From Paraburkholderia sp. C35 (GTDB taxonomy: Bacteria > Pseudomonadota > Gammaproteobacteria > Burkholderiales > Burkholderiaceae): a stretch of DNA of 64,000 nt. The notes beneath the pieces were generated by a model, which was not told the origin of the DNA, did no database searches, and saw only the letters and a list, made by a program, of their open reading frames with translations. The stretch's first letter is position 1, and every line of letters starts with the position of its first letter. The stretch spans positions 29,161-93,160 of the forward strand of contig NZ_QBUY01000024.1 in assembly GCF_003121405.1 (NCBI RefSeq), in the 5' to 3' direction. Below, in pieces: positions 1 to 8,514 of this stretch. A program made the translations under genes and the position numbers.

Positions 1-34
1 CTGCGCCGGGCGCTACGGGTTTTAAGGAGACGGT

Positions 35-238
35 GTGGTAGATCGAAACAAGTCGCCGCTGTCCATTGTGAGGCGGCACAAAACAGTGCTGGCGGCAGCA
101 AAAGCCGCGAGCACCGCAACGGTGATGCCGCGCGCCAAAGCGCCGGAACCGAAATTTCGTACCGTGCTCGCACCGGGCGCGAACTGGCCGGGCATGGCCC
201 CGCGTATCGACATGCTGCTGACGGGAGGTAAAAAGTGA
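35..238 (+). CDS. Small basic hypothetical protein
   Basis: A 67-residue protein rich in Lys, Arg, Ala and Pro; no family recognised. The GTG start at 35 is chosen because AAGGAGA lies just upstream at the right distance. Its stop overlaps the start of the next gene (GTGA), so the two are translationally coupled. It opens a forward cassette of seven small genes ending at 2088. Confidence 0.6.
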   Translation: MVDRNKSPLSIVRRHKTVLAAAKAASTATVMPRAKAPEPKFRTVLAPGANWPGMAPRIDMLLTGGKK

Positions 239-558
239 GCGACACAGAAAACGGCTTGGTCCTGCTCGATGACAGCGAGTATTTCGTGCAGCACAACGTC
301 AACTATCCGCCGACGGCGGGCAACGGCTTTTTGATGCGCCGCTGCGCGGTGTCGATGACGTCGCCGGAAGGTGCGGAGTGCGTTGGCGGCTATGACCTGA
401 CAGTCGATGGCAAGTGGCACGCGCAGATTCAGAAGCCGCTTGATCGCGAAACCGATACGGATTGCCGCGAGTTGGGCGCGTTCGAGAGCCGCAACGAAGC
501 GCTTCACGCGCTCTGGACACACAGACACGAAGCGCTTACGCGCCATCCGCGTCACTAA
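235..558 (+). CDS. Hypothetical protein, 107 aa
   Basis: Soluble protein of 107 residues with no recognised family; no signal peptide or membrane segment. GTG start overlapping the previous stop, preceded by GGGAGGT. The C-terminal third (about residues 75-107) is rich in Arg and His. Coupled to the gene before it. Confidence 0.65.
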   Translation: MSDTENGLVLLDDSEYFVQHNVNYPPTAGNGFLMRRCAVSMTSPEGAECVGGYDLTVDGKWHAQIQKPLDRETDTDCRELGAFESRNEALHALWTHRHEALTRHPRH

Positions 559-603
559 GATCACGTCCCGCCATCGCGCGGGATTTTTCGCATCGGAGCG
601 AGC

Positions 604-852
604 ATGGCAAAGATGACAAAAGCACAGATTGCCGACCGGCTCGAAAAGATCGCGCTCATGGTCACCCGGCTCGATGCCGACTTGAAAGCGCAGTTCGGCG
701 AGGAAGCATCTGTATTTTTCGAGGCCGACGGCGGCATTCACGCGATGGACGTCGACGATACGGCGGACAAGCGCGCGAACGTGAGTAGCCGACAGAAGCA
801 CATCATTGCATCGTGCAAAACATACAGCCGCCACGGCGTAGGAGCTTGGTGA
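604..852 (+). CDS. Hypothetical protein, 82 aa
   Basis: ATG start preceded by GGAGCG. The N-terminal 40 residues look helical (KAQIADRLEKIALMVTRLDADLK-type heptads), followed by an acidic middle. Function unknown. Stop and next start overlap as TGATG at 850-854. Confidence 0.6.
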   Translation: MAKMTKAQIADRLEKIALMVTRLDADLKAQFGEEASVFFEADGGIHAMDVDDTADKRANVSSRQKHIIASCKTYSRHGVGAW

Positions 853-1217
853 TGGATAAGCACTTTCAAAACATCGAGCGCGAGCTTAACCTCGCGATGG
901 ACGCGGTAGAGGCAGGCGAGGCCGACCGCGAGACGTTGCTCGAACGGCTCGAAATGCTGCTCAACAACGTGAAGGGCAAGCGCTTTGCAACCGGACATGC
1001 GCTGTTCGGCAAACAGTTCAAGCCGGGCGGCGAGCCCGCGAAAGAACCGGAGGGCGGCGAGCAGCCGCCGCGCGCGTTTGATCGCGGTGACCTCGTGCGC
1101 ACGAAAGACGGGTATCTCGCTTACGTCGGCTACTACGATCAGCACGGCAAGGTAGTCGCGAACGTCGTGTATCAGGCGTGCGATTTCAAGGAAAGCGAAC
1201 TGACGGCGGCCGAATAA
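852..1217 (+). CDS. Hypothetical protein, 121 aa
   Basis: The start at 852 is preferred over an in-frame ATG at 813 because it overlaps the previous stop and has GGAG about 8 nt upstream. N-terminal half is predicted helical and charged; the C-terminal half (about residues 80-117: DRGDLVRTKDGYLAYVGY) looks like a small SH3-type beta barrel seen in many phage proteins of unknown function. That fold is inference. Confidence 0.65.
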   Translation: MDKHFQNIERELNLAMDAVEAGEADRETLLERLEMLLNNVKGKRFATGHALFGKQFKPGGEPAKEPEGGEQPPRAFDRGDLVRTKDGYLAYVGYYDQHGKVVANVVYQACDFKESELTAAE

Positions 1218-1450
1218 TGATTGAGGTATGGCTACAGGCGACGTGCAACGGGTGCGGCTCGACGCACAATGCCGGTACGCCGAACACGTCGAAACCCGAC
1301 TATCGGGAACTACTGAAAAGCGTGTACGGCTGGAAGCGCATGCCGGGTGATTTAGACTACTGCCGCAACTGTGTGACGTCGGGACGGGCCGCAAAGCGGA
1401 TCAATATTTTTGGAACGGATGCAGAGAACGATGATTCGCAAACTGATTAA
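1217..1450 (+). CDS. Small Cys-motif (zinc-binding?) protein
   Basis: Starts at ATG 1217, overlapping the previous TAA by one base. Two CxxC pairs are visible, CNGC near residue 9 and CRNC near residue 50, a spacing that fits a small zinc ribbon. No family assigned. Its 3' end overlaps the next gene. Confidence 0.6.
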   Translation: MIEVWLQATCNGCGSTHNAGTPNTSKPDYRELLKSVYGWKRMPGDLDYCRNCVTSGRAAKRINIFGTDAENDDSQTD

Positions 1451-1655
1451 CGACAAGCCGATGACGCCGAAAGAGCGGCGCGCGAAGTCCAACGCGGACA
1501 AGGTCGCGCGCGGCGAGCGTCACCTGAATATGTGGCTCAGTCCTGAGGCGGCGCAATCGCTCGACCTCGCGACCGGGCCTGAGGCATCGCGCGGCGCGAT
1601 TGCGCAGGCTGTCAATGAAGCCCTGATTGCGTATGCGCGGAGGAAGCGTGTTTGA
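1431..1655 (+). CDS. Small ribbon-helix-helix-like protein
   Basis: Basic protein of about 74 residues. The segment RHLNMWLSPEAAQSLDL followed by two helices (ASRGAIAQAVNEALIAYA) resembles the beta-strand plus two-helix layout of CopG/Arc DNA-binding proteins, so a DNA-binding role is likely but unproven. The ATG at 1431 is chosen over an upstream TTG at 1410; it overlaps the previous gene by 20 nt. Confidence 0.55.
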   Translation: MIRKLINDKPMTPKERRAKSNADKVARGERHLNMWLSPEAAQSLDLATGPEASRGAIAQAVNEALIAYARRKRV

Positions 1656-2088
1656 CCCGTTCTTTAGCCCGTTCAAGCTGCCGCCGCACGTCGCGGCCAG
1701 TCTCGATCAGATAGCGATGAATGCGGCGTTCGGTACAGCCGCAACAACGGCCGCCGTCAATCCGTTGGCTGACAAGTCGCGTGAGGAAGTTCTGGCGGAT
1801 ATCAAGGGTATCAAAGCCATCATCGACAAGGCAGAAGAAGCCGAGCGCGACTATGAAGCGGCTTTCAATACGCTCATCATGGGCGCGTATAACATCGACC
1901 TCGCAAAGCGGTACGTGATGATCGTGCCGCCGACGTTCAAAATGGAACTGGTGCCGCCGCGCTACGTGCGCGAGGGCAAGGTGAAGCAATCGAGCATGGC
2001 TGATCGGGTCGTGTTCATCGCGGACCCGAATCACGCCATGCGGGAAATCTTTTCAGACAACGGTTTCACTCGCTTTCCCAAGGCGTAG
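1648..2088 (+). CDS. Hypothetical protein, 146 aa
   Basis: GTG start at 1648 preceded by GGAGGA; an alternative TTG at 1627 lacks a better site. Central region (about residues 45-75) is a charged helix, possibly coiled coil. No family recognised. The last gene of the forward cassette; its 3' end overlaps that of the convergent virion operon by 23 nt. Confidence 0.65.
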   Translation: MFDPFFSPFKLPPHVAASLDQIAMNAAFGTAATTAAVNPLADKSREEVLADIKGIKAIIDKAEEAERDYEAAFNTLIMGAYNIDLAKRYVMIVPPTFKMELVPPRYVREGKVKQSSMADRVVFIADPNHAMREIFSDNGFTRFPKA

Positions 2089-2566
2089 TGTCCGACAGTT
2101 CATCGCGCGGCGCGAGAATCCATTTTTTCGAGTAGGGCGAGATTCCGACCGCGCTCACCATTCCCACCACCTCATACGCGATGACCACGCCGCCGCCAGG
2201 CATCGCCGCGATCAGGTCGTACTTTTTCACCTGAAAACCCGGTACGTCGATGGGCTCAACCAGTGCCTCAAGCAACTGGGTATCGGGCGCGAGCGCGTCG
2301 CCACGGTCGGTAAGATCGAGCGTGCCCTGAAACTGGCTCGTAATGAGCAGGCGGCCCTCGCCAAGCGGTTTGTATTCGAACGTCGGTTCGTCCTCAGGCG
2401 TGAGCACGCCAAGCCCGCCAATGGTCGGCAAACCGCCCTCAGTCGAGCCGTCATCGGCCACGCGATCAATGACCTTGCGATAAAGCGAGCAGTCCAGCGC
2501 ATTCGGGTGTTTCAGCGCGACCGCGCGCGCCGCGTTCGTGATCGCAACGGGTACGGAATTAATCAT
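2066..2566 (-). CDS. Hypothetical protein at end of the virion operon
   Basis: 166 residues; beta-rich middle, no membrane segment, no family recognised. It is the last gene of the minus-strand baseplate/tail-fibre operon and overlaps its upstream neighbour by 4 nt (ATGA), so it is probably a structural or assembly protein by context only. Confidence 0.7.
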   Translation of the reverse strand: MINSVPVAITNAARAVALKHPNALDCSLYRKVIDRVADDGSTEGGLPTIGGLGVLTPEDEPTFEYKPLGEGRLLITSQFQGTLDLTDRGDALAPDTQLLEALVEPIDVPGFQVKKYDLIAAMPGGGVVIAYEVVGMVSAVGISPYSKKWILAPRDELSDTTPWESE

Positions 2567-3603
2567 TTCGCGTTCTTCATAATGTCGTTGAACTGTTCCT
2601 GCGTGATCGCGCCGAGCGCGAGCAGGGTGCGCGCGTTACGCTCGATCTTGCGGGCATTCGCCGACGGCTTTTTCGCTTCTTCTTTCGCCTTCTCGACGGC
2701 CGCCTTTTTCATCGACTCGCGCGCGCGGCGCGCCGCGTTGGCCGCCTGTTTTTGCGCCGTCGTCTTGAGGTTGGTGCTCGACTTGCGCTTGGCCTGCTGC
2801 TCTGCCGCGTGCGCGCGCACGTCAGCGGCCTTGGTGCGATCCGCCTTTAGCTTCGTGCCATCGAGCGCGGCGCGGGCCTTGATGACCTGCTGCGCGATTT
2901 TGGCCTGCGTGTTCGCATCTTTCAGAATGACGTGCATCGTGCGCAGTACGTGCTTGCACGCGACGCCATGCAGTTTCGGGTTGCGGATCTTCGGATAGCC
3001 GGTTTCCGCGCGCCCATAGTTGTACTTGCCGATGGTCGCGATGTAGCGGAACCAGAAGCGGTGACGGCCGCAATCGCAGTCGAACCTGAGCCGCCCCTGC
3101 GCAACCGCCTTGCCGATCTTTTTCGGGTCGTTCGCCGACGCGCCGACGGTCGCTTCGAAATCCATAAACTCGACGTGCACATGGTGCCGCGTGACGTTCG
3201 AATCCGGCCCGGCGTTCGTGATGAAATGCACGAGCGGGCCGCGCAGCGAGACGGGCACGGCAACGCGGATTTCAGTGTTCGCGCGTTGCTTGTCGGCATC
3301 TAGCGCGAGGTCGATCACACCTTGCGCGGTGATGCCGCCGATGAACTTCTTTTTGAGGTTCGTGACGTTCGACTGGAACGCGCGCAGGTCTTTCTGTGTG
3401 ATCGGGCGCAGCGCGCCGCGCAGCGACGTCTGCAGCAACCGGCCGCCGTCATACTCGCCCGATACCTCATTCGGGTTGAGGATGGTTGAGGCGGCTTGCC
3501 GCTGTTCGAGGTCAGCCTGCGCATTGCGTTGGGCTTCACCGCGCGCGGAGGGCAGGCGCGCGGTTGCCCGGTTAATCAAGCGCTGAATATGCTCGTTCTT
3601 CAT
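2563..3603 (-). CDS. SWIM-type zinc-finger protein in the virion operon
   Basis: 346 residues. The middle contains the SWIM signature CxC...CxH: CDC in LRFDCDCGRHRF and CKH in HGVACKHVLRTM, about 45 residues apart. SWIM fingers bind DNA or protein in recombination factors and transposases. The C-terminal third is a Lys/Ala-rich, probably coiled-coil tail. Position between tail-fibre genes and the operon end suggests a virion or assembly role, but the finger would also suit a nucleic-acid-binding injected protein; this is inference. Start overlaps the upstream gene by 32 nt. Confidence 0.75.
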   Translation of the reverse strand: MKNEHIQRLINRATARLPSARGEAQRNAQADLEQRQAASTILNPNEVSGEYDGGRLLQTSLRGALRPITQKDLRAFQSNVTNLKKKFIGGITAQGVIDLALDADKQRANTEIRVAVPVSLRGPLVHFITNAGPDSNVTRHHVHVEFMDFEATVGASANDPKKIGKAVAQGRLRFDCDCGRHRFWFRYIATIGKYNYGRAETGYPKIRNPKLHGVACKHVLRTMHVILKDANTQAKIAQQVIKARAALDGTKLKADRTKAADVRAHAAEQQAKRKSSTNLKTTAQKQAANAARRARESMKKAAVEKAKEEAKKPSANARKIERNARTLLALGAITQEQFNDIMKNAK

Positions 3604-3892
3604 CGTCAGTCAGATAGCCGGTTTGCCGCTTGATGGTCTGCAACTGCGTGAAGTTCGGCAGCACTAGCGCCTGTTCCGGCAGTTCCTGTTCGAGGGTATC
3701 GAGCCCGGCCGCCGCGAAAATGACCATGTATTGCGCACGGTCACCATAGACGCGGCGGGCGGTGAGCGTGATATCGAAACGCTCATCGGGCAGCGTCTGA
3801 TACCGGATCGCGGTAGACCAGTCCGGCGTCTGTTCCGCGAACTTGCGCACCGCCCGCACGAATGCAGCCGTCGAGACGGGCGTGATAGCCAT
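3572..3892 (-). CDS. Hypothetical protein, 106 aa
   Basis: Soluble alpha/beta protein with no recognised family. Start overlaps the stop of the tail-fibre assembly-like gene by one base (TAATG), indicating coupling in the virion operon. Confidence 0.65.
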   Translation of the reverse strand: MAITPVSTAAFVRAVRKFAEQTPDWSTAIRYQTLPDERFDITLTARRVYGDRAQYMVIFAAAGLDTLEQELPEQALVLPNFTQLQTIKRQTGYLTDDEERAYSALD

Positions 3893-4686
3893 TACGAGGC
3901 GGCCTTGCCGTCGGATGCTGCCGCGTTCTGTGCGGCCAACTCAGCCGCCGCTTGCGCCTGCGGATCTTCGTCAGCCGAGAAAATGAGCCCGCGCTCTTTC
4001 GCCATCGCTGCCGCCGCCACGTCCATCGCAGCCTGAGTTTCGTCGCGCGTCTTTTGAGCGGCGTCCTGCCGGGCCTTTTCTTCTGCCGCGTCGTCGGCGA
4101 CACCCTTGGCATAGACGGCCGCCTCATCGGGCTCATCCGGCCAGTCGCAGACATTCGGGAACTCAGGCGCGTGGATGATGGCCGTGCACTTCATCTGATA
4201 GTTCGCCCATGCCTGGAACACGGCGCGGTCACCGGGGCTCAGGACACCCGAAATGAGCGCATCGCCCTTGCCAAAGTTGGCGGCGCGAGCACGCTCCATG
4301 CGCACGTCAAATTCAGCCATCTTTGCCGCGCGCAGGCGGGCCGCCACAACGGTCGCATCAATGCCCCAGTCGTCGCCGTCGAACTTGTATTCATCCGACG
4401 GGCGCGGCTTGTCGGTAAGCCCGGCCTGTGCGGGCGTGATGCCCGCCATAAGGATTTCAGCCGGGTCGCCGTTACTCTGCTGATAGAGCGGGATGGTTCG
4501 ATAGTCCGGTTGCAGCACCCATGCGCCATCAACCCAAAACGGCCACGTCAGGCGCGGGCGGTCGGGAATCGGAATCTCAGTGCAGAAAGCGGGCACGAGC
4601 CAGCGATTCGCGTTGAGCGGGTCCGGGTCGGCCAGGCGCGCCGTGACGAACTGGCCGGAATGCGGGTCGAACTGATAGAGCATCAT
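3892..4686 (-). CDS. Tail fibre assembly-like protein (Tfa family)
   Basis: 264 residues lying directly downstream of the tail fibre, the classical place of a Tfa/gp38-type chaperone. The N-terminus (LYQFDPHSGQFV ... RWLVPAFCTEIPIP) resembles the start of Tfa-like proteins, where a short strand-rich domain precedes a helical part. Residues about 100-264 are Ala-rich and helical. Such proteins aid folding or attachment of the fibre tip. Assignment rests on this pattern and on context. Confidence 0.7.
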   Translation of the reverse strand: MMLYQFDPHSGQFVTARLADPDPLNANRWLVPAFCTEIPIPDRPRLTWPFWVDGAWVLQPDYRTIPLYQQSNGDPAEILMAGITPAQAGLTDKPRPSDEYKFDGDDWGIDATVVAARLRAAKMAEFDVRMERARAANFGKGDALISGVLSPGDRAVFQAWANYQMKCTAIIHAPEFPNVCDWPDEPDEAAVYAKGVADDAAEEKARQDAAQKTRDETQAAMDVAAAAMAKERGLIFSADEDPQAQAAAELAAQNAAASDGKAAS

Positions 4687-4702
4687 GGTTATAGGTTCTC
4701 CG

Positions 4703-6262
4703 TTAGAAAGCGCGGATCATCGCCGTGAGGGCGACATTGCGCGGACGTGCTTCTGTGCCGCCGTCGTTGTTGACGGTAAGGACGTGGGTATGGCCGCCGC
4801 CAGCAGCGACAGCGATGTTGTGGGCGTGGTTGCCGTCGCCGTAGATGCCGATGTTGGCGTTCGATGCGCCGATCCAGATTCCAGTACCGGAACCGTAGAC
4901 GTTCGCCTGCGTGCGGCTCGAACCGGAACCCGTCGAGACAGCCACACCGACACCGCCGTTATCGCCACCGGCCTGCGCCGAACCGTAGTTAGGCTGGCCG
5001 TGCGAGTGCCCCGGATCACCCACGCCGTGCGCGTGCCCGCCATCGGCGACGCCGTGACCGTGATAGCCCTGTACGTCAGTGGTTGCCGTGTGCGTGTGCG
5101 CCGCGACGGTGTCGGACGTCGCAACGTGCTTGTGTGCGATGTTCTGCGAGGCCTGATACGTGCCAATCGCGCGCGACGTGTCGATACCGCGCGAGTCGTC
5201 ATAGCAGCGGATGAACTCGCCGCGCAGTTCGGGAATGCGGAACGTTGCCGCGCCGTCGCCCGACGAGAAACAGCCCCACGAGCCCGCTGTCCAGTCCGAC
5301 TCAGACACGAGTGCGCCGCTCGTTTGCGCATACGCCCACAGGGCGGGGTAGTCGGCGCGATTGAGCAGGGCACCGTTTGCCTTTAGATAGCCAGTGCGTG
5401 CCGTCGTGCGCGGCTCGAACGTGACCGTGCCAACGAGCGTATTCGAGACGGTGCTTGCGACAAACTGGGTCGATGCTGCCTGAGCGGTTGCTGTCCCGAC
5501 GGCGGCCGTCGGCACAGTCGGGATGCCGGTGAATGCCGGGCTTCCGAGGAAGGCAATGCCGCCCTTGTCCACGCCGTCCACCGTGACTTTCACGTTGCCG
5601 CTGCCGTCGGGTGCCGCGCCCATGTAAATCTTGTTTGCGCCCTGGCCGATACCGCCGCCTTGCTGGACCGTTTTGTAGCCGATGGCCGGTTCCTTGGTGC
5701 CAACGACTACCGCGAGCGCGGCAACGTCCGTATCGGTCGCATATTGCGGGTGCGGGTCGGCTTTCGCCTCGTGCTGATTGATGAGCGCAGCCATGCCCTG
5801 CGGGTCCGTCGCGACGGTGACCGTCACACTGTCCTCAGGACAGGCCGACGTATCGAGCGTGTACGCAAACGGGATATCGAAACTGGCCGACTTCACGAAC
5901 AGCGCGGAGTCGCCGCGACTCCATACCGCCCCAAGCGTAATGCCTGCGAAAAAGCCGATTTCGCCGATAGCCTTGCCGTTCGGGCTCTTGCCGTTCGGGG
6001 CGGTGTCGGTGATGGTCGTACCAATCTGGATCGACGTCGGCGAGACGTTCGAACCGCTCGAAATCGGATAGCGGGCGATTTCGCTTTTGAGCGCGACCAT
6101 TGCGCGCGCGGCCTGATCGGCGGCGTCGCCCGTACCGCCAAGCGAGTAAAGGCCGGTGCCGATGGCGATGTGCGTCAGTTGGACCGCAAAGCCCGTCGCA
6201 TCGTCGGTCGGCATGAGAGCCAAACCGGCAGAAGTGATTTTGGGGTTGAGAGATAGCGTCAC
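4703..6262 (-). CDS. Tail fibre with tail-collar domain
   Basis: 519 residues, GTG start. Residues 1-150 resemble the conserved virion-proximal domain of P2 gpH-type fibres. The C-terminal part from about residue 290 is a collar domain (PF07484 type): RTTARTGYLKANG, then FRIPELRGEFIRCYDD, ending in RPRNVALTAMIRAF as in T4 gp12. Several HxH pairs (HTH, HGHG, HAHG, HSHG, HAH, HTH, about residues 388-500) match the metal-binding, receptor-contacting needle of short tail fibres. It would sit at the baseplate and bind the host surface. Confidence 0.9.
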   Translation of the reverse strand: MTLSLNPKITSAGLALMPTDDATGFAVQLTHIAIGTGLYSLGGTGDAADQAARAMVALKSEIARYPISSGSNVSPTSIQIGTTITDTAPNGKSPNGKAIGEIGFFAGITLGAVWSRGDSALFVKSASFDIPFAYTLDTSACPEDSVTVTVATDPQGMAALINQHEAKADPHPQYATDTDVAALAVVVGTKEPAIGYKTVQQGGGIGQGANKIYMGAAPDGSGNVKVTVDGVDKGGIAFLGSPAFTGIPTVPTAAVGTATAQAASTQFVASTVSNTLVGTVTFEPRTTARTGYLKANGALLNRADYPALWAYAQTSGALVSESDWTAGSWGCFSSGDGAATFRIPELRGEFIRCYDDSRGIDTSRAIGTYQASQNIAHKHVATSDTVAAHTHTATTDVQGYHGHGVADGGHAHGVGDPGHSHGQPNYGSAQAGGDNGGVGVAVSTGSGSSRTQANVYGSGTGIWIGASNANIGIYGDGNHAHNIAVAAGGGHTHVLTVNNDGGTEARPRNVALTAMIRAF

Positions 6263-6333
6263 AGGTGAGCCTCAGAATGGATGCTCTGATTCTCAGGTCA
6301 CCTATGCAGTGGACCGGCGCGGGTTTTCCTACG

Positions 6334-6816
6334 CTAGATCGTGAAATACATCTCTGCCATTTCGTCGGCAAACTCCGACGTATCGGCAACCGACATGCTG
6401 CGGTTGGCCGCGTACATGAGCGCGAGCACGGCAATCTGCCCGTTGGTGATTTCCGGGTTTAGTTCATACCGTGTGCCCGTTGCCGCGACGCCGCGCACCT
6501 GCACCGCGCCACCCGGATTGAACCGTTGCACCGGCGAGAGCAGTTCGATCATGCCGGTAGAGTCGGCACGAAAGTACAGGTCGATGGCCGCCGCGATCAT
6601 GCTTTCGTCAAAGAGCAGGTCACGCGCGGGCGCGCGCGGGTCGTTTGACGTCATCATTGCGCCAGGCTCGCGATGGCCTAGCGGCAGTTCCTGCGAGACG
6701 ATCACGAGGCCGGTGCCGTCCGCCGCACCGGGATCACCGGCATCAACGGCCGCGAGCAGGTTGACGGCCTGCCCCTTGTAGCCGTTGATTTCCGCCTGGA
6801 GTGTAACGACGCTCAC
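6334..6816 (-). CDS. Virion-operon hypothetical protein, 160 aa
   Basis: Mixed alpha/beta protein without a recognised family, overlapping the upstream gene by 4 nt (ATGA). Between it and the tail fibre lies a 71-nt gap that contains GTAGGAAAAC, the motif also found before two other virion transcription units. Confidence 0.7.
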   Translation of the reverse strand: MSVVTLQAEINGYKGQAVNLLAAVDAGDPGAADGTGLVIVSQELPLGHREPGAMMTSNDPRAPARDLLFDESMIAAAIDLYFRADSTGMIELLSPVQRFNPGGAVQVRGVAATGTRYELNPEITNGQIAVLALMYAANRSMSVADTSEFADEMAEMYFTI

Positions 6817-7652
6817 GAGGTCACCTCATCGTCATCATCGCCGACAACCGGGACGCGCCACGTCGGCGGCGTGTCGGTGCGCACCTCGCTGTAATTGCCG
6901 TCCACGTCCACGGCGTTATCAATCATCTTGCCTGCGCGCATGTTGACCGCGGTGACTTCCGTGACCACCTTGTAGCCTGCCGGTGCCGCCTTGCCGTCGT
7001 TCGGCTCGCCCGCGCCCGGTGCCTGAAACACTGGGATGCTCGCGTGCAGCACGAAGTCCGCGACGTTCACGCGCAGGTTCTTTTGCACTTCCTGCGAGAT
7101 TGCGCCAACGTTAATGTCTTCGAGCACGACGGGGAAAGGAAGGCTTTGCCCGGCGAACTGGTGCGCCATCTGGAAGCGCCGCCCCTGCGGGCCTTGCGTA
7201 AAGAGGTCGAACTGCAGCGCGAGACTGTGCGCCGAGTGCCGCTCAGACGCGATAAACGCGATCTGCGCGCGGTAGTCATTCGCGCTCAGGCGCATCTTGT
7301 AGGCGCGGTTCAGTTCGTCACCGGGCAGCATCACGTCCACCGGCGACGCGACAGAGACGCCGTAGTCCACCATCGACGGCGTAAAGTCTTCGTCAATGCA
7401 GACGATGCACACCGGCAGCAATGAGGACAGGCCCGGCCCGCTCACGTTCTGATTCTTTCGCCACTCGTTGAGCACCTCATCAATCTTGTCGATCATCCGG
7501 CCGGGCGCATAGACGATGCTTTTCGAGAGCCCGCGCGCGACGTACTCTTGCATTTGCGGCGTGTCGGCCACAAGGCCGCTGTAAAAGCGGCCGAGGTATT
7601 GGCCGAACGCCTGTTCGAGAGCAGAGAACAGGCTCAACGTTACGCCCCCCAC
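6813..7652 (-). CDS. Conserved-looking virion-operon protein, 279 aa
   Basis: Soluble protein in the baseplate region; no family recognised with certainty. The first possible start is GTG at 7652, but a TTG at 7637 (protein beginning SLFSALEQAFG) has GGGGGGCG upstream and may be the real start. The gene overlaps the upstream one by 13 nt with the longer start. Confidence 0.7.
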   Translation of the reverse strand: MGGVTLSLFSALEQAFGQYLGRFYSGLVADTPQMQEYVARGLSKSIVYAPGRMIDKIDEVLNEWRKNQNVSGPGLSSLLPVCIVCIDEDFTPSMVDYGVSVASPVDVMLPGDELNRAYKMRLSANDYRAQIAFIASERHSAHSLALQFDLFTQGPQGRRFQMAHQFAGQSLPFPVVLEDINVGAISQEVQKNLRVNVADFVLHASIPVFQAPGAGEPNDGKAAPAGYKVVTEVTAVNMRAGKMIDNAVDVDGNYSEVRTDTPPTWRVPVVGDDDDEVTS

Positions 7653-8503
7653 GCGCGGCGCGCGAGCGAGCGGGCCGGGCTTTCCGTTGCAGCGGCTTCC
7701 TGCTCATCGGGCAGCGCTTCCAGTTCAACGAGCGTGCCGGTACTGAACGAGCGGGCGCGGGCGCGAAATTCTGCCGTCGCGCTCGAACTGACAGACAACG
7801 GCGCGACGAAGCCGCCCGTACTATCGAGCAGCGTCGTACCGTTGCCGGGCACGCGCGAGGCGATGGACATGAGTTCCGCGTTTTCTTCCTGCAGGCGTTC
7901 AATCGTCTGCATCATGAGCGCGCTATCCGCCTGCATCGAGTCGAACAGCGTGCGCATCATGGCGTTGGACAGTTGCCATTCCTGCACGACGGAATCGAGG
8001 AAAGTCTGGTCATCGAATGCCGCGCTATCGAACATGTAGCCGCGATTGGTCGTGTAGTTCGGCTCGAACACGTAATCGAAGCCCGCGAAAATGTCCGGCA
8101 CCGACGGGCTCAGGCGCGGCAGCGTGTGAATCGCCGACGAGAACCCGCCTTGCTTGCTCGAAAAGAGCCGTTCGGCAATCGAGCCCGAATCGGTGTCGAG
8201 AAATTCCGCCTCGTGCGTGATGTTGCCCTTGTCGTCGCATTCGAGGTGCGTGGTGACGAAAGCAGGCTCGATGTTGACCATGCGGCCGTCAAACACAACG
8301 GATTCAGGCGGCGTGAGGCCAAAGCGCGCGCGAATCCAGTGCCCGTAAAAGCCGGTGAGGTCGCGGTTGCGTACCTTTTCCTGCACCTCGCGGCCATTCA
8401 CGAGCGCGGAGAGCGCGGGCAGGTTGAACTCCCGATCTTTGCCGGTGAAGTTGCGGCCCCGGTCGTGCACGTTGTAAGTGATCTTTCCCGTTTTGGTTCC
8501 CAT
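7640..8503 (-). CDS. Putative prohead protease/scaffold-like protein
   Basis: 288 residues from ATG 8503, which has GGGGGAAAG upstream; a longer ORF start at 8536 would run into the previous gene. The N-terminal half contains EPAFVTTHLECDDKG and KQGGFSSAI, an arrangement (His on one strand, Ser in a GGFS turn) reminiscent of the herpesvirus-fold prohead proteases. The C-terminal half has a helical segment (IERLQEENAELM) as in scaffolds. Its place inside a baseplate operon is odd for a capsid protease, so a tail role cannot be excluded. Confidence 0.5.
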   Translation of the reverse strand: MGTKTGKITYNVHDRGRNFTGKDREFNLPALSALVNGREVQEKVRNRDLTGFYGHWIRARFGLTPPESVVFDGRMVNIEPAFVTTHLECDDKGNITHEAEFLDTDSGSIAERLFSSKQGGFSSAIHTLPRLSPSVPDIFAGFDYVFEPNYTTNRGYMFDSAAFDDQTFLDSVVQEWQLSNAMMRTLFDSMQADSALMMQTIERLQEENAELMSIASRVPGNGTTLLDSTGGFVAPLSVSSSATAEFRARARSFSTGTLVELEALPDEQEAAATESPARSLARRAWGA

Positions 8504-8514
8504 GCTTTCCCCCA

